Program-made: the position numbers and the translations under genes | Source: Mycobacteriales bacterium | GTDB lineage: Bacteria; Actinomycetota; Actinomycetes; Mycobacteriales; SCTD01 | Assembly (NCBI GenBank): GCA_040902655.1 | Contig: JBBDWV010000009.1 | Location: 1-43,875 of the forward strand | Length of the DNA: 43,875 nucleotides | Reading direction: 5' to 3' | In this document: positions 25,147-33,480 of the stretch, in pieces | Layout: every line of letters starts with the position of its first letter | Position numbering within the stretch: the stretch's first letter is position 1 | Notes under the pieces: generated by a model | Seen by the model: the letters and a program-made list of their open reading frames with translations, nothing else | Databases searched by the model: none | What the model was told of the DNA's origin: nothing

Positions 25147-25481
25147 ATTCCGAAGTTCATCACCATCGGGTACGGCGATGCCGCTGGCTACGACCGCACC
25201 GATGCCCGAGTTCGCGACGCGGCTCACGCGCACGACGACCGGCTCCGCGGGGCGGGTGTCGAGTGGGCATAGCGGGCCGGCCGGTTCAGGTACGCAACCA
25301 CGACGCGGCCGGAGTCAGCAGCGAAGAGGGCCCGTTCATGTCCTCGCAGCTCCCCGTGGCCGGCTTCGCGATCATCGAGCCAGCGACGTTGGCCGATGCC
25401 GTCGACCTAGTGTCGGGCACGCCTTGCGCCGTTGCGCACGGGGTCGTGGGGGTGTGGCCGCTCCAGACGTCTCCCGCGTAA
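25147..25481 (+). pseudogene. YCII-domain (DGPF) protein, frameshifted
   Basis: The N-terminal half, KFITIGYGDAAGYDRTDARV, reads in one frame to a stop at 25272. The rest, VGIAGRPVQVRN and then EEGPFMSSQLPVAGFAIIEP to GVVGVWPL, reads in the next frame to a stop at 25481. Together they make a normal-length YCII-related protein with the DGPF-like motif. The break is at about 25255-25263. No start codon precedes the KFI segment at the expected position, so the start may also be lost. Confidence 0.72.
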
Positions 25482-25492
25482 CTGCTGCGCGT

Positions 25493-25518
25493 CGAAAGAA
25501 CCCATCTGCGGTCTTTCG
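25493..25518. terminator. Hairpin after the YCII remnant
   Basis: CGAAAGA and TCTTTCG arms with an inner CC/GG pair and one bulged A, 12 bp after the remnant stop codon. It is a possible terminator without a T-tract. Confidence 0.4.
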
Positions 25519-25681
25519 GGTGCGAGGCTCTGTGCCGCTACGCCTGCCGCGGCACGCCGTGGGTGTGGTCAGCGACCAGGTCGGCCCGGTGAACAGCGCT
25601 GCCGAGCCGGGCCGATTGTGCAGCTGGCAAGCAGCCGCCCGGCTGCTGGTGCGCGGCGCGCCGCTGTGCAAACTTGGGCGG

Positions 25682-26707
25682 ATGCCCGACAGACATGCAC
25701 TGCTCACCGGATCGACCGGATTCCTCGCCTCCCACCTCCTGCCCGCCCTGCTGGCCGACGGCTGGAAGGTCCGGGCCTGCGGACGACGTACCCGCCCGGA
25801 CCGGTTCCCCGACGAGGTGGACTACCGCTCGGTCGACCTGGCGGAGCCCGACCAACTGGGCGGCTTGTACGACGGGGTGACCCACCTGTTCCACCTGGCC
25901 GGGGCGTCCAGCTCCACCTCCACCGACGAGGAGATGCACCGCTTCAACGTGGTGACCACCAGGAACCTGCTGGCCGCAGCGCCACCCGGGCTGGAACGCG
26001 CCCTCTACATGAGCTCCACCTCCGTCTACGGCGAGGAGGTCCAGCTGCCGGTACCGGTCAGGGAGGACGCGCAGCCGAGCCCCAGTCGCGGCTACGGCAA
26101 GGCGAAGTGGGAGAGCGAGCAGGAGGTATGGGCCGCGGCCGAGGCAGGCCTGCCCGTGGTCGTGCTGCGCCCGGTATCGGTCTTCGGCCCCGGCAACGTC
26201 AAGCTGCTGGGCAGCGCGGTGCTGGACACCGCTGTCGAGGCGTGGGCGGGGCTGGACACCCTGGCCGTCCACGACCGACCGGTCGAGCAGCGGCTGGTGC
26301 ACGTCGAGGACCTGGTGCGCGCCACCCTGCACCTGGCCGGGCACGACGCTGCGGTAGGTCACGCCTACAACGTCGTCGCCGACGAGTACCCATCCAGTCA
26401 CGAGGTGGCGCGGGTTCTCGCCGGGACCTTCGGGATGACCGTCGAGCTCCATAAGGACCCCGACGGCGGGCCGGCGTACGACGAGCGGGCGGCCCTGCAC
26501 CGCGAGATGCTCGAGCAGGGGATGCGGCCGGACATCCTGCTCACCGAGCAGCGCTTCCGGTTCATGCGCAAGTCCAACCGCAACAACCGGCTGAGCATCG
26601 ACGCCGTGCTCGGGACCGGCTTCCGGTTCCAGCACGGCGACCTTGAGCCGGCCATCGGTCGGACCATCGACTGGTACCGGAAGAACCGCTGGGTCCTCAC
26701 CCGCTGA
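25682..26707 (+). CDS. NAD-dependent epimerase/dehydratase (extended SDR)
   Basis: A 341-aa protein with the Rossmann motif TGSTGFLASHL (8-18), a GVTHLFHLAGASS segment, catalytic Ser in MSSTSVYG and YxxxK as YGKAK, then VLRPVSVFGPGN. This is the extended SDR layout of nucleotide-sugar epimerases and dehydratases; the exact substrate is not evident, and no sugar-biosynthesis neighbours are present. The ATG at 25682 has only a weak GGGCGG upstream. It is a single transcription unit in a region of remnants. Confidence 0.85.
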   Translation: MPDRHALLTGSTGFLASHLLPALLADGWKVRACGRRTRPDRFPDEVDYRSVDLAEPDQLGGLYDGVTHLFHLAGASSSTSTDEEMHRFNVVTTRNLLAAAPPGLERALYMSSTSVYGEEVQLPVPVREDAQPSPSRGYGKAKWESEQEVWAAAEAGLPVVVLRPVSVFGPGNVKLLGSAVLDTAVEAWAGLDTLAVHDRPVEQRLVHVEDLVRATLHLAGHDAAVGHAYNVVADEYPSSHEVARVLAGTFGMTVELHKDPDGGPAYDERAALHREMLEQGMRPDILLTEQRFRFMRKSNRNNRLSIDAVLGTGFRFQHGDLEPAIGRTIDWYRKNRWVLTR

Positions 26708-27133
26708 GCCGGCCGGAGCCGCCCGCCCGGCGCGCCGACGGACCCGTCTCCTGGCCGGCGGTGCGTCCGGTGGACCCGTGCCTCCCATGGTTGCTGGTCG
26801 CACGCACCTCCGCACACGCCGCATCAGGCGGCCGCTGTGCCCGAGCGGCTCGAAGGCTGGCTGTCGACAGCAGCGTCGCCGCGCGTGGGCCTCGATCGCC
26901 CTCCTGCTCCCGCCCGGTCTCGCCGTGGCCCTGGCGTGGCTGCGATGGGTCCGATGACCAAGGCACGACTGGCTTCCTACCAATCTCGCTTGGCCTGAGC
27001 GAGGGCGGACTGGCCGCCCCGTGCTGGGTCGTCGTCACCCGCCGAGACAACGGGAGGAAGGTCGGGCGGCTTTCCGCTGGTCAGGGGCCCGGCTCAGGCG
27101 AGTACTTGCTGGCATCCGTGCAGTCGTCGTTGG

Positions 27134-27220
27134 GCACCTGCTGCTGCGCTCGCTCCGGGCGGCCTTGCCCACCCGTGGCGCGGTCAGTTCGCGCCACGGC
27201 TTCATGCGTTCGTCGAAGAC
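27134..27220 (-). pseudogene. Fragment of a metallophosphoesterase gene 5' end
   Basis: On the minus strand this 87-nt stretch matches 31646-31733 with a few substitutions and one missing base. It encodes FDERMKPWRELTAPRVGKAA against FDERMTPWRELTAPRVGEAA in the intact gene. It joins directly to the 287-bp repeat. Confidence 0.75.
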
Positions 27221-27498
27221 CGCCCGGGCCGAGGCGTCCAGGTGCAAGGGCAGCTGCCGTCGTCCGGTGAGCGGCCCGCAAAGAGCGGCGAGAGCGGGTG
27301 CCAAGATCACTTGGCGCAACGCGAAACCGGTGCCGGGGGTCGACCCGCCCACAGTGCTCGCCCTGCTCATGTGCCCAGCGTCGTACCGAGCAGCTCGGCC
27401 TCTGGTTTCCGAGCACCCCGGGAGCGCGACCGCTGACCCGGTGCCTGCCCTGGGCGCGCCGGTTCCCCAGCGTCGTCGTCCAGGTGCGAGGCTGTCGC
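27212..27498. repeat. 287-bp duplicated segment, copy 1
   Basis: It is the same as 36185-36471 apart from two substitutions (27437 and 27488), without gaps, in the same orientation. The minus strand has an open reading through it (ALRQVILAPALAALCGPL), fused in frame to the metallophosphoesterase fragment. No transposase or terminal repeats are visible. Confidence 0.9.
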
Positions 27499-27884
27499 TG
27501 CCACGGCAGTGACGTTCGCTGAGTGTCGTCATCGTCCGCCACGTCCATGGACTGGACGTCGAATGACAAGAGGCACCCTTGAGCCGGCCCAGGGCTCAGG
27601 CCCTCCCCAGAAGCCTTTCTGGGCCGTCTGCTCCCAAACCAGGCCGAAATCAACTCTCAGGCGAGGGGGAGCACACCTCGCACCGTGCGAAACCGAGAGC
27701 AAGCGCCTTGCGCCGCGTCAGTGCAACCGCGCCCTGACGCGCCTCTGGCCACCGACGACGTTGGGGACTGCGGGATCCTTCGGAACAAACGCCTCCGTCA
27801 GAAGTGTCGGCCATGCACCGCAGGCACGCTGCCGACGCACGGCGGCTGGCCGGCCCGAACTGTCGGAGGTCGGCCCTAGCGTCC

Positions 27885-28829
27885 GTGGCCGGCCAACGGG
27901 GCCGGGGAGAAGGGGCAGCCACGACCGCCATCAACACCAAGAACATCCAGTCCTTGCCCGCCGACGGCGTTCTAGTCATCACCACCGAGAGTTCGACCCA
28001 CGTCATCGACTTCTCCGCCCGCACCCTCGTGCGTGCGCCGGACACCGGAGGCGGCGGCGCCCACGTGCGGGTCTCCGCGTTGCGGCGTGATCATGTGCCG
28101 CTGACGCTGCTGGGTCTCGGACCGCTGCGGCACGGCGAGCCGGCCGTACTCATGCTGCAGGTGGTTCCCGGACGTCTGACCGTCCGACAGACAACCCGCG
28201 TGGTCGACGTCCGCTGGGCCGTGCCGCCGTCGGCGCCGGTCCCGGCTGACCTCGCGCTGTCCGTTGCGGGCGGACCGGAGACCGCCCTCTCGCCGGCGCT
28301 GGCGCAGACCCGCGACTGGCTCGAGGGCAGGGTGGACAGCACGCCGCACCACTTCGGCCCGCCGTGCCCGGAGACGCTGCCGCTCCTGCAGGCGCTCGTC
28401 GAGTTGAACGACGCGTCGATCCTCACCGTCTGCAGCCAGCCGAGCGTCAGCAGCGGGCGTCTACGGCAGCGCGCTTACCTCGACATGATCACGTCGGCAT
28501 CGCGGGCCGCGCGACTGACGGCCGTCCTGTCCGCGCAGCGGCTGCTCGTCGATCACTGGCCGCTAAGCCAGGTGCCGGCCGGCCGCGGGCCGGTGCCGGT
28601 CACGCTGACCGACGGTCAGCCGTCCACCTGGTCCATGCTCCCGGTGGAGCCGTCCGACGTCCGGCCGGACTTCGCGCAAGGGTTCCAGCAGGCGCACCGC
28701 GAGGCCTTCCCGCCGCTGGCCTACGCGCTGGGTCGCGCGCACGCGCTCGTTGTCGTGGAGCCGTCGTGGGAGCCGAGCGACCGGCTCTGGCAGGCCGTTG
28801 TCCAGGGCGCGAAGCAGGTGCAGCCGTGA
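27885..28829 (+). CDS. DUF6919-like protein
   Basis: About 314 aa. The N-terminal ~130 residues are beta-rich (DGVLVITTESSTHVIDFSA, LTLLGLGPLRHGEPAVLML) and unfamiliar. Residues about 145-210, with TRDWLEGRV, PPCPETLPLLQALVELND and TVCSQP ahead of LRQRAYLDMI, resemble DUF6919 of streptomycetes, whose role is unknown. The start is uncertain; GTG at 27885 is the nearest in-frame start with GGAGGT about 14 nt upstream. It opens a chain of overlapping genes; its stop overlaps the next GTG. Confidence 0.65.
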   Translation: MAGQRGRGEGAATTAINTKNIQSLPADGVLVITTESSTHVIDFSARTLVRAPDTGGGGAHVRVSALRRDHVPLTLLGLGPLRHGEPAVLMLQVVPGRLTVRQTTRVVDVRWAVPPSAPVPADLALSVAGGPETALSPALAQTRDWLEGRVDSTPHHFGPPCPETLPLLQALVELNDASILTVCSQPSVSSGRLRQRAYLDMITSASRAARLTAVLSAQRLLVDHWPLSQVPAGRGPVPVTLTDGQPSTWSMLPVEPSDVRPDFAQGFQQAHREAFPPLAYALGRAHALVVVEPSWEPSDRLWQAVVQGAKQVQP

Positions 28830-29140
28830 CCGCCGCTGGTTGCCGGGCGCTGACTCTGGACTGGCCCGGCGTACAGAACGGCGATGGGCTCGTCGGCCGC
28901 ATGAGCTGTGCCTGCGGCCAGGTCTGCCTGTTCCGGCTCAAGCCCCTGACGAAGCCCTTCACGGTGGAGGGAGCGGGTCACCTGCACGATCAGCAGCACG
29001 CCGCCGCGGTGTGGCTGGTCTGCCACGAGCTGCTCAGCGGCACGCTCGATCCCGTCGCTGCCGTCTCCGCGCTGCAGGAGACGGCACCCTCTGAATGGGT
29101 GAGCAGCTACGCGCAGTCCCAGGGCTGGAGCGGCCGATGA
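28826..29140 (+). CDS. Hypothetical protein with Cys/His residues
   Basis: A 104-aa protein starting at a GTG that overlaps the preceding TGA. C28, C30 and C34 (SCACGQVC) and H52, H54 and H59 (GHLHDQQHAA) could bind a metal. The C-terminal half is helical (AVWLVCHELLSGTLDPVAAV). I do not recognise a family. The stop overlaps the ATG of a 37-codon gene. Confidence 0.65.
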   Translation: MTAAGCRALTLDWPGVQNGDGLVGRMSCACGQVCLFRLKPLTKPFTVEGAGHLHDQQHAAAVWLVCHELLSGTLDPVAAVSALQETAPSEWVSSYAQSQGWSGR

Positions 29141-29250
29141 GAAGGGAACTGCTGCATAGCGGTGTTGCCGCAGGCTCCCTGGCGAGAAACTGCGAACTCC
29201 TCATCCGCGGCCAGCGCTGCCCCACCCTGGTTGTGGCGGGTGCGCAGTGA
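29137..29250 (+). CDS. Possible 37-aa coupled mini-gene
   Basis: ATG at 29137 overlaps the upstream stop (ATGA) and its own TGA overlaps the downstream GTG (GTGA), so it fits exactly between two genes with 4-nt overlaps on both sides. The product (MRRELLHSGVAAGSLARNCE and 17 more residues) has no recognisable motif. The double overlap argues it is translated, at least to couple its neighbours. Confidence 0.5.
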   Translation: MRRELLHSGVAAGSLARNCELLIRGQRCPTLVVAGAQ

Positions 29251-30329
29251 ACGGCCTCGATGAGCCGGGCAGGAGACGCCGGTCGCGTCGCCTGCAAGCC
29301 GTCACGCTCGGCGACCAGCCACCGCAGCACGCCGCTGCAGCTGAGTCCGAACCCGCCGAGCCGTGCTCGCCGCACGGCAGCAGCGCCGCGCAGAAATGCG
29401 TGCTCGACGAGGCGCTCACGGAGCTGCTCCAGGACAGCGGCCAGGAGCTGGCGGCGCAGGCTGCACACCCTTCGCTTACTCACCGCTGCTTTCAAGCCTT
29501 GGTTGACGCGCCGGCCGAGCGGGTGTTGCTGGTGAGCTTTGCGCCCCTCGTCCCGCTGCTCCTCGCACTGCTCGCGACCGAGCACCCGCGCGCGGCAGCG
29601 CTGCTGCTGGGCGCCGGCGGGGCGATGCTCGTACGGGCGTGCGCCCGCTACATGCGGCGGACTGGCGGGCTGCGGCTGATCCTGGCGGGGCTGCTCGCCC
29701 GGTCCGACCCCTGCTCGATCGTCGCGGGCGAGACGCTGCGCCTGCGTGCGGCCGCCCGTCGGGCGGCGGCCCTCGTACCGGCGCTGCGTCCGACAATTTC
29801 TGAGCTGCTCCGTGACCTGAAGGCGGCGGAGGACGTCGTCGGGGAGGCCCGGATGGAACAGCTTGTTCTGGATCGCCTCGTGCGGCGCCTACGGCGGCTG
29901 ACGCCAGCACTGGACCATGCCTCGGCCGCCGCCCTGCTCACGCTAGGCGGGCGCCAGGACCTCGAACCGCTGCTGACCGACGCCCTGTCCCGACTCACCG
30001 ACGAGCAGCTCAACTGGCTCACCCCGGCACGGGCCCGCGACACGTTAGACGTCAAGCTGAACGGCGCCGAGCACATGGTCGGCAAGATCGCGGAACTGGG
30101 TCACCACCCGTCCGTCAGCCAGCACTTGGACCAGCATGCGTACATCGTCCTCGTCCTGGGGCAGGCACGACGCGGCCGACGCGCGACAGCCCTCATACCC
30201 CACAGCGTGCTGCACGAGCTGGCGCAGGCATACCGAGCAGCGCTCACCAGCCGCAACACCCACCTCGGGAACGCCCGACAGACTTTGCGGGAAACTGAAC
30301 AGCACCTACGGCAGGCCCACACCTCATGA
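29247..30329 (+). CDS. Hypothetical 360-aa protein
   Basis: Mostly alpha-helical with an Arg-rich N-terminus and a hydrophobic region at residues about 92-130 (VLLVSFAPLVPLLLALLAT, then AAALLLGAGGAMLVRA) that could be one or two membrane segments. The remainder is rich in Leu/Arg/Ala helices, ending ARQTLRETEQHLRQAH, a likely coiled coil. It has a GTG start with a 4-nt overlap, and its stop overlaps an ATG. I do not recognise a family. Confidence 0.62.
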   Translation: MNGLDEPGRRRRSRRLQAVTLGDQPPQHAAAAESEPAEPCSPHGSSAAQKCVLDEALTELLQDSGQELAAQAAHPSLTHRCFQALVDAPAERVLLVSFAPLVPLLLALLATEHPRAAALLLGAGGAMLVRACARYMRRTGGLRLILAGLLARSDPCSIVAGETLRLRAAARRAAALVPALRPTISELLRDLKAAEDVVGEARMEQLVLDRLVRRLRRLTPALDHASAAALLTLGGRQDLEPLLTDALSRLTDEQLNWLTPARARDTLDVKLNGAEHMVGKIAELGHHPSVSQHLDQHAYIVLVLGQARRGRRATALIPHSVLHELAQAYRAALTSRNTHLGNARQTLRETEQHLRQAHTS

Positions 30330-30647
30330 CCGGCGACCACCGCGGCCGACGGGATCCCACCACGGCAGGCCGATCTGGCTGGGCGTCGGCAGCGCGGATC
30401 TGCCGAAAGGCCCGCCGTTCAGCCCGGCCGACGAAAGCCGGGGCAGTGGCCGGTCCGGCCACTCCGCTATCGCCGCTGCCCGTCCCGCGAGGGCTGGGTC
30501 GACGTCGTCAGCCCCCAGGACCAGGTGTTCCACCTCGGCAGCTCCGCGACGGCCCGGCTCACCCACATGCTCCAGATCTTGCTCCGCATCCACGACCGCA
30601 AGCAGCATGCCCGAACCCTGCAGGCAGGCCGTGATGGCGCCCGCTGA
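30326..30647 (+). pseudogene. Broken reading frame with a conserved-looking C-terminal part
   Basis: An ATG overlaps the previous stop (ATGA), but that frame soon looks non-protein-like. A second frame gives RPIWLGVGSADLPKGPPF, and a third gives EGWVDVVSPQDQVFHLGSSA and ARLTHMLQILLRIHDRKQ to TGA at 30645. The third frame has no start before GTG 30525. I read it as one gene with two frame breaks. Confidence 0.42.
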
Positions 30648-30996
30648 CCCGCTGTCTGAGCCTGCAGTGACCGAGTTGATGCGAGAGCGTGCTCGGCTGC
30701 GGCTGGGGAAGAAGCGGGGCCACGTGATGGCCGGCCGCGCGGCAGAGGACGACGTTCCCCCGCAAGCGATCGCTGCGCAACTGGGCCTGTCCGAGCCGAC
30801 CGTCTCGAACATGATTCGGCGCTACCGCAACAACCCGGACGCCTTCACGCGGGCACCGATGGACGTCGTGCTCGAGCGGGCTGCGGGCGAGATCGACCAG
30901 GCGACGATGCTGGAGCAGCTGGTGGACTGGCCGTACACCGCGACAATTGCACACGACGCCAATAGGGGTGAGCTGGCTGAGCACATGACGGTGTAG
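30607..30996 (+). CDS. Helix-turn-helix protein with an in-frame amber codon
   Basis: 129 aa from ATG 30607 (or 120 aa from 30634), with an HTH PPQAIAAQLGLSEPTVSNMI near residues 56-75 and a following basic segment RRYRNN, like Trp-repressor/sigma-region-4-like HTH proteins. The reading stops at TAG 30994-30996. The same frame continues directly as NLADLTLALIDGLLSEQEFQ to TGA 31084-31086, which looks like genuine C-terminal protein. The amber codon is therefore a nonsense mutation, a sequencing error or a readthrough site. Confidence 0.6.
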   Translation: MPEPCRQAVMAPADPLSEPAVTELMRERARLRLGKKRGHVMAGRAAEDDVPPQAIAAQLGLSEPTVSNMIRRYRNNPDAFTRAPMDVVLERAAGEIDQATMLEQLVDWPYTATIAHDANRGELAEHMTV

Positions 30997-31086
30997 AACC
31001 TCGCGGACCTCACCCTCGCACTCATCGACGGACTGCTGTCCGAGCAAGAGTTCCAGCACGTGGTGTCTAGGGTGAAGCCGAGGTGA

Positions 31087-31527
31087 ATCCCGACGCAGCA
31101 AGGACCGGGTCCGCATGCCGGAGCAGGCAGCCGAGTTCGTCGCCGGCCTTCGCTGCGTCGCCTAGCGCTACGTTCTCACCCGCGCGGGGCGCGGCCTCCG
31201 CTGCGGGCAGGAGCCGTTGCACTCGCTGGGCTGGTGCCAGCCGCGCAAACGCCGTCCTGGGACGCCCTACTTTGAGCAGGAAAGAGCAGTTCGAGACCCG
31301 GGTCGACGGAGTCAGTCTTGTCGAGAGAGCGGCTCGACCTCGGCCCGGTCCTTCCTGGCATCGCCGGAACCTCGTTCTCCTTGACGCTCGTGCCCGGCTG
31401 CGGACGAAACTGTCGGTGGCTCCGCGTAGGTTGACCCGTACCGCGCTGGTAGGGCCTGATCTCGACGTTGCATCGACACCCACCCTGAGGTGGGGCGCGG
31501 TCTCCCGCACTTACCAAGGAGACCGAC
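31087..31527. other. Stretch without a supported gene
   Basis: Both strands have long open frames, but none has a ribosome-binding site, recognisable motif or convincing composition. It separates the HTH gene from the 34-aa ORF and metallophosphoesterase pair. Confidence 0.5.
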
Positions 31528-31632
31528 ATGACGCATCAGCAAGAACGCTTCGCCACGACCGCTGAGGTCGGCACGCTCAACCTCGACCGCACCGACCACG
31601 CCGGCGACGGCGACGGCGGGCAAGGGGCCTGA
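31528..31632 (+). CDS. Possible 34-aa leader/mini-protein before metallophosphoesterase
   Basis: ATG at 31528 with an ideal AAGGAG 7 nt upstream, ending one base before the GTG of the metallophosphoesterase gene. The product starts MTHQQERFATTAEVGTLNLD and is acidic and glycine-rich at its end. It could be a coupled mini-protein, a translation leader or an eroded gene. Confidence 0.45.
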   Translation: MTHQQERFATTAEVGTLNLDRTDHAGDGDGGQGA

Positions 31633-31633
31633 G

Positions 31634-32599
31634 GTGCTCGGTCCTGACTTCGACGAGCGCATGACGCCCTGGCGCGAACTGACTGCGCCACGGGTGGGCG
31701 AGGCGGCGCGCGAGCGAGCGCAGCAGCAGGTGCTGGAGCTGACCGCCGGCCAGGATCCGTTGCGGGAGCCGGGCGGCAACCCGGTGCTGCTGGTCGGCGA
31801 CGTCCACGGCAACGCGCACCACATGGTTGCCCTCATCGAGCGCGCCGCGGACGCGGGCATCAGTCTGCTGATCCAGCTGGGCGACACCTTCGGGACCCAT
31901 CCCGACACCGCGCAGGGCGCGATGGAACTGGTCTCGGCCGCGTGTACCCGGCACGAGGTCGACTTCGTCTGGCTGCACGGCAACCATGACCGGCACCCAG
32001 ACGTGCCGCTGTGGCCAGTCCAGCAGTCGAGTGGCCTACAGCCTGTCCGGCCGCGGGTGTGGCACCTGCCGCGCGGACACACCTGGACCTGGCACGGCGT
32101 GCGCTGGACCGCGATCGGCGGGGCCGTCTCCGTCGACGCCGCCATGCGAACGTTCGGTACCAACGTCTGGTTCGAGGAAGAGATCAGCGACAGCGAGGCG
32201 GACAAGATCATCACCGACGTCCTCGCCAGGCACGGCGGGACCGATGTCCTGCTCACCCACGACCGACCGGCCTGGGTTGAGCAGGCGCTCGGCCTGACAC
32301 CGGGCGGCTGGTGGCAGCACGCCCCCGGGTTCTGGGCCGAGGATGACTTCCACCGCTCACAGGCGCACCAGCAGCGGCTCGACCGGATCGTCACCGCCCT
32401 GCGTCCCCGGCTGCACCTGCACGGCCATCTGCACCGTCGCTACACGCTGGTCAGCGACGACACCCCCTACCGGCAGCGCTGCCGGGTCGAGGGTCTTGCA
32501 CACGAGGGTCTTGGCAACGCCAACACCCTCGTACTGCCGTGCAGCCCTGACCTGGACGCCCTGCTCTCCGAGCCGTTCGTGCGGGGCGACGCCAGATGA
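31634..32599 (+). CDS. Calcineurin-like metallophosphoesterase 1
   Basis: A 321-aa dinuclear-metal phosphoesterase. The motifs are in order: GDVHGN (55-60), GD (83-84, LIQLGDTFG), GNHD (116-119, WLHGNHDRH), THDRP and the C-terminal GHLH (LHLHGHLHRR). The N-terminal ~45 residues are a separate segment found duplicated as a fragment at 27134-27220. The substrate is unknown; the GDVHGN form resembles symmetrical bis-phosphatase or protein-phosphatase-like members. GTG start; the stop overlaps the second metallophosphoesterase (ATGA). Confidence 0.88.
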   Translation: MLGPDFDERMTPWRELTAPRVGEAARERAQQQVLELTAGQDPLREPGGNPVLLVGDVHGNAHHMVALIERAADAGISLLIQLGDTFGTHPDTAQGAMELVSAACTRHEVDFVWLHGNHDRHPDVPLWPVQQSSGLQPVRPRVWHLPRGHTWTWHGVRWTAIGGAVSVDAAMRTFGTNVWFEEEISDSEADKIITDVLARHGGTDVLLTHDRPAWVEQALGLTPGGWWQHAPGFWAEDDFHRSQAHQQRLDRIVTALRPRLHLHGHLHRRYTLVSDDTPYRQRCRVEGLAHEGLGNANTLVLPCSPDLDALLSEPFVRGDAR

Positions 32600-33480
32600 C
32601 CGAGACCGACCGGCTGCTCGCGCCCTTCAGCCAACCGGTGCCGCTGCCCGAGCCGCAGCGGTGGCTAGGGCTGATCGGCGACCTGCACGGCGAGACGGAG
32701 TGGGCGCTGCTGGTCCTGCCCGCGCTCAGCCGCAGCGGGGTGCGAACGGTGCTCGCGCTCGGTGACGTCGGGGTGTGGCCCGGCCCGGATGGGTCGGCCT
32801 ACCTGGACGCGCTCGAGCGCGAGGCCCAGCGCAACAAGCAGCTCTTCCTGATGCTCGAGGGCAACCACGACGACGCCGAAGCTCGAGGCGTGCCCGCGCG
32901 ATCAGCACGGGGTGGGCAGGCTCCGCCCGCACGTCTGGCACCTGCCGCGGGCCCTGCGCTTCACCTGGCACGGCGTGTCTTCGCCGTACCTGGCGGCGCC
33001 ACCAGCCTCGACGCAAGGGAACGGCGGCCACACGCCTCCTGGTGGCCACAGGAGGCCCTGCGACCTCATCAGGTGCAGCGGCTGGCCGACGGCGGGCCGC
33101 TGGACGTGCTGCTCACCCACGACGCCCCGGCCGGTGCGCGTGTACCGGGCCTCAGCACGAACTGGCCTGAGGACGCGCTACGCCACGCCACGCAACACCA
33201 ACAGCGGGTGCGGGAGGCGGTCGACGCGGTCGAGCCGGCGCTCCTCGTCCACGGGCACCTGCACGTCCGCTATCAGGACACGCTGGACCTACCGACCGGC
33301 CGGCAGACGTTGGTCGTCGGACTCGCGCCCGACCACACCCACTACGACGACAACGTCGTGGTCCTGGACCTGCCCCAGCTCGCCCAAATCCTCTTGCAGC
33401 CAGCCGATCAACGAACCGCTGCTCTCATCCGACCGACCCGGCTCCCTCCGACGGCAGGTCGCCCGGACCTCCTGGACTAG
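32596..33480 (+). CDS. Calcineurin-like metallophosphoesterase 2, with an internal out-of-frame block
   Basis: 294 aa with GDLHG (28-32), GDVGVW (56-61), GNHDD (89-93), THDAP and GHLH (VHGHLHVRY). Residues about 97-130 look non-homologous in the annotated frame, while another frame over that block encodes DQHGVGRLRPHVWHLPRALR and FTWHGV, matching the first enzyme (VRPRVWHLPRGHTWTWHGV). One base is gained near 32885 and one lost near 32985, so the ends stay in frame. This is real divergence by paired indels or two sequencing errors. Confidence 0.82.
   Translation: MTETDRLLAPFSQPVPLPEPQRWLGLIGDLHGETEWALLVLPALSRSGVRTVLALGDVGVWPGPDGSAYLDALEREAQRNKQLFLMLEGNHDDAEARGVPARSARGGQAPPARLAPAAGPALHLARRVFAVPGGATSLDARERRPHASWWPQEALRPHQVQRLADGGPLDVLLTHDAPAGARVPGLSTNWPEDALRHATQHQQRVREAVDAVEPALLVHGHLHVRYQDTLDLPTGRQTLVVGLAPDHTHYDDNVVVLDLPQLAQILLQPADQRTAALIRPTRLPPTAGRPDLLD

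Larger units (their letters stand above)
26708..27884. other. Non-coding or decayed stretch
   Basis: No intact gene is supported. It contains a metallophosphoesterase 5' fragment (27134-27220, minus), one copy of the 287-bp duplication (27212-27498), and small hairpins at 27541-27559 (ACGTCC arms) and 27591-27604 (AGGGC arms). A weak 56-codon reading from 26788 with one hydrophobic segment has no ribosome-binding site. Confidence 0.6.

Noticed and set aside
27035-27532. Minus-strand 165-codon frame through the duplicated segment as an intact gene
   Set aside because: No ribosome-binding site; the 3' part is a truncated metallophosphoesterase fragment with a frame change, so it is treated as a relic.
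31067-31510. Minus-strand 147-codon frame in the gap before the metallophosphoesterases
   Set aside because: It runs into the HTH gene on the other strand and has no recognisable motif or ribosome-binding site.
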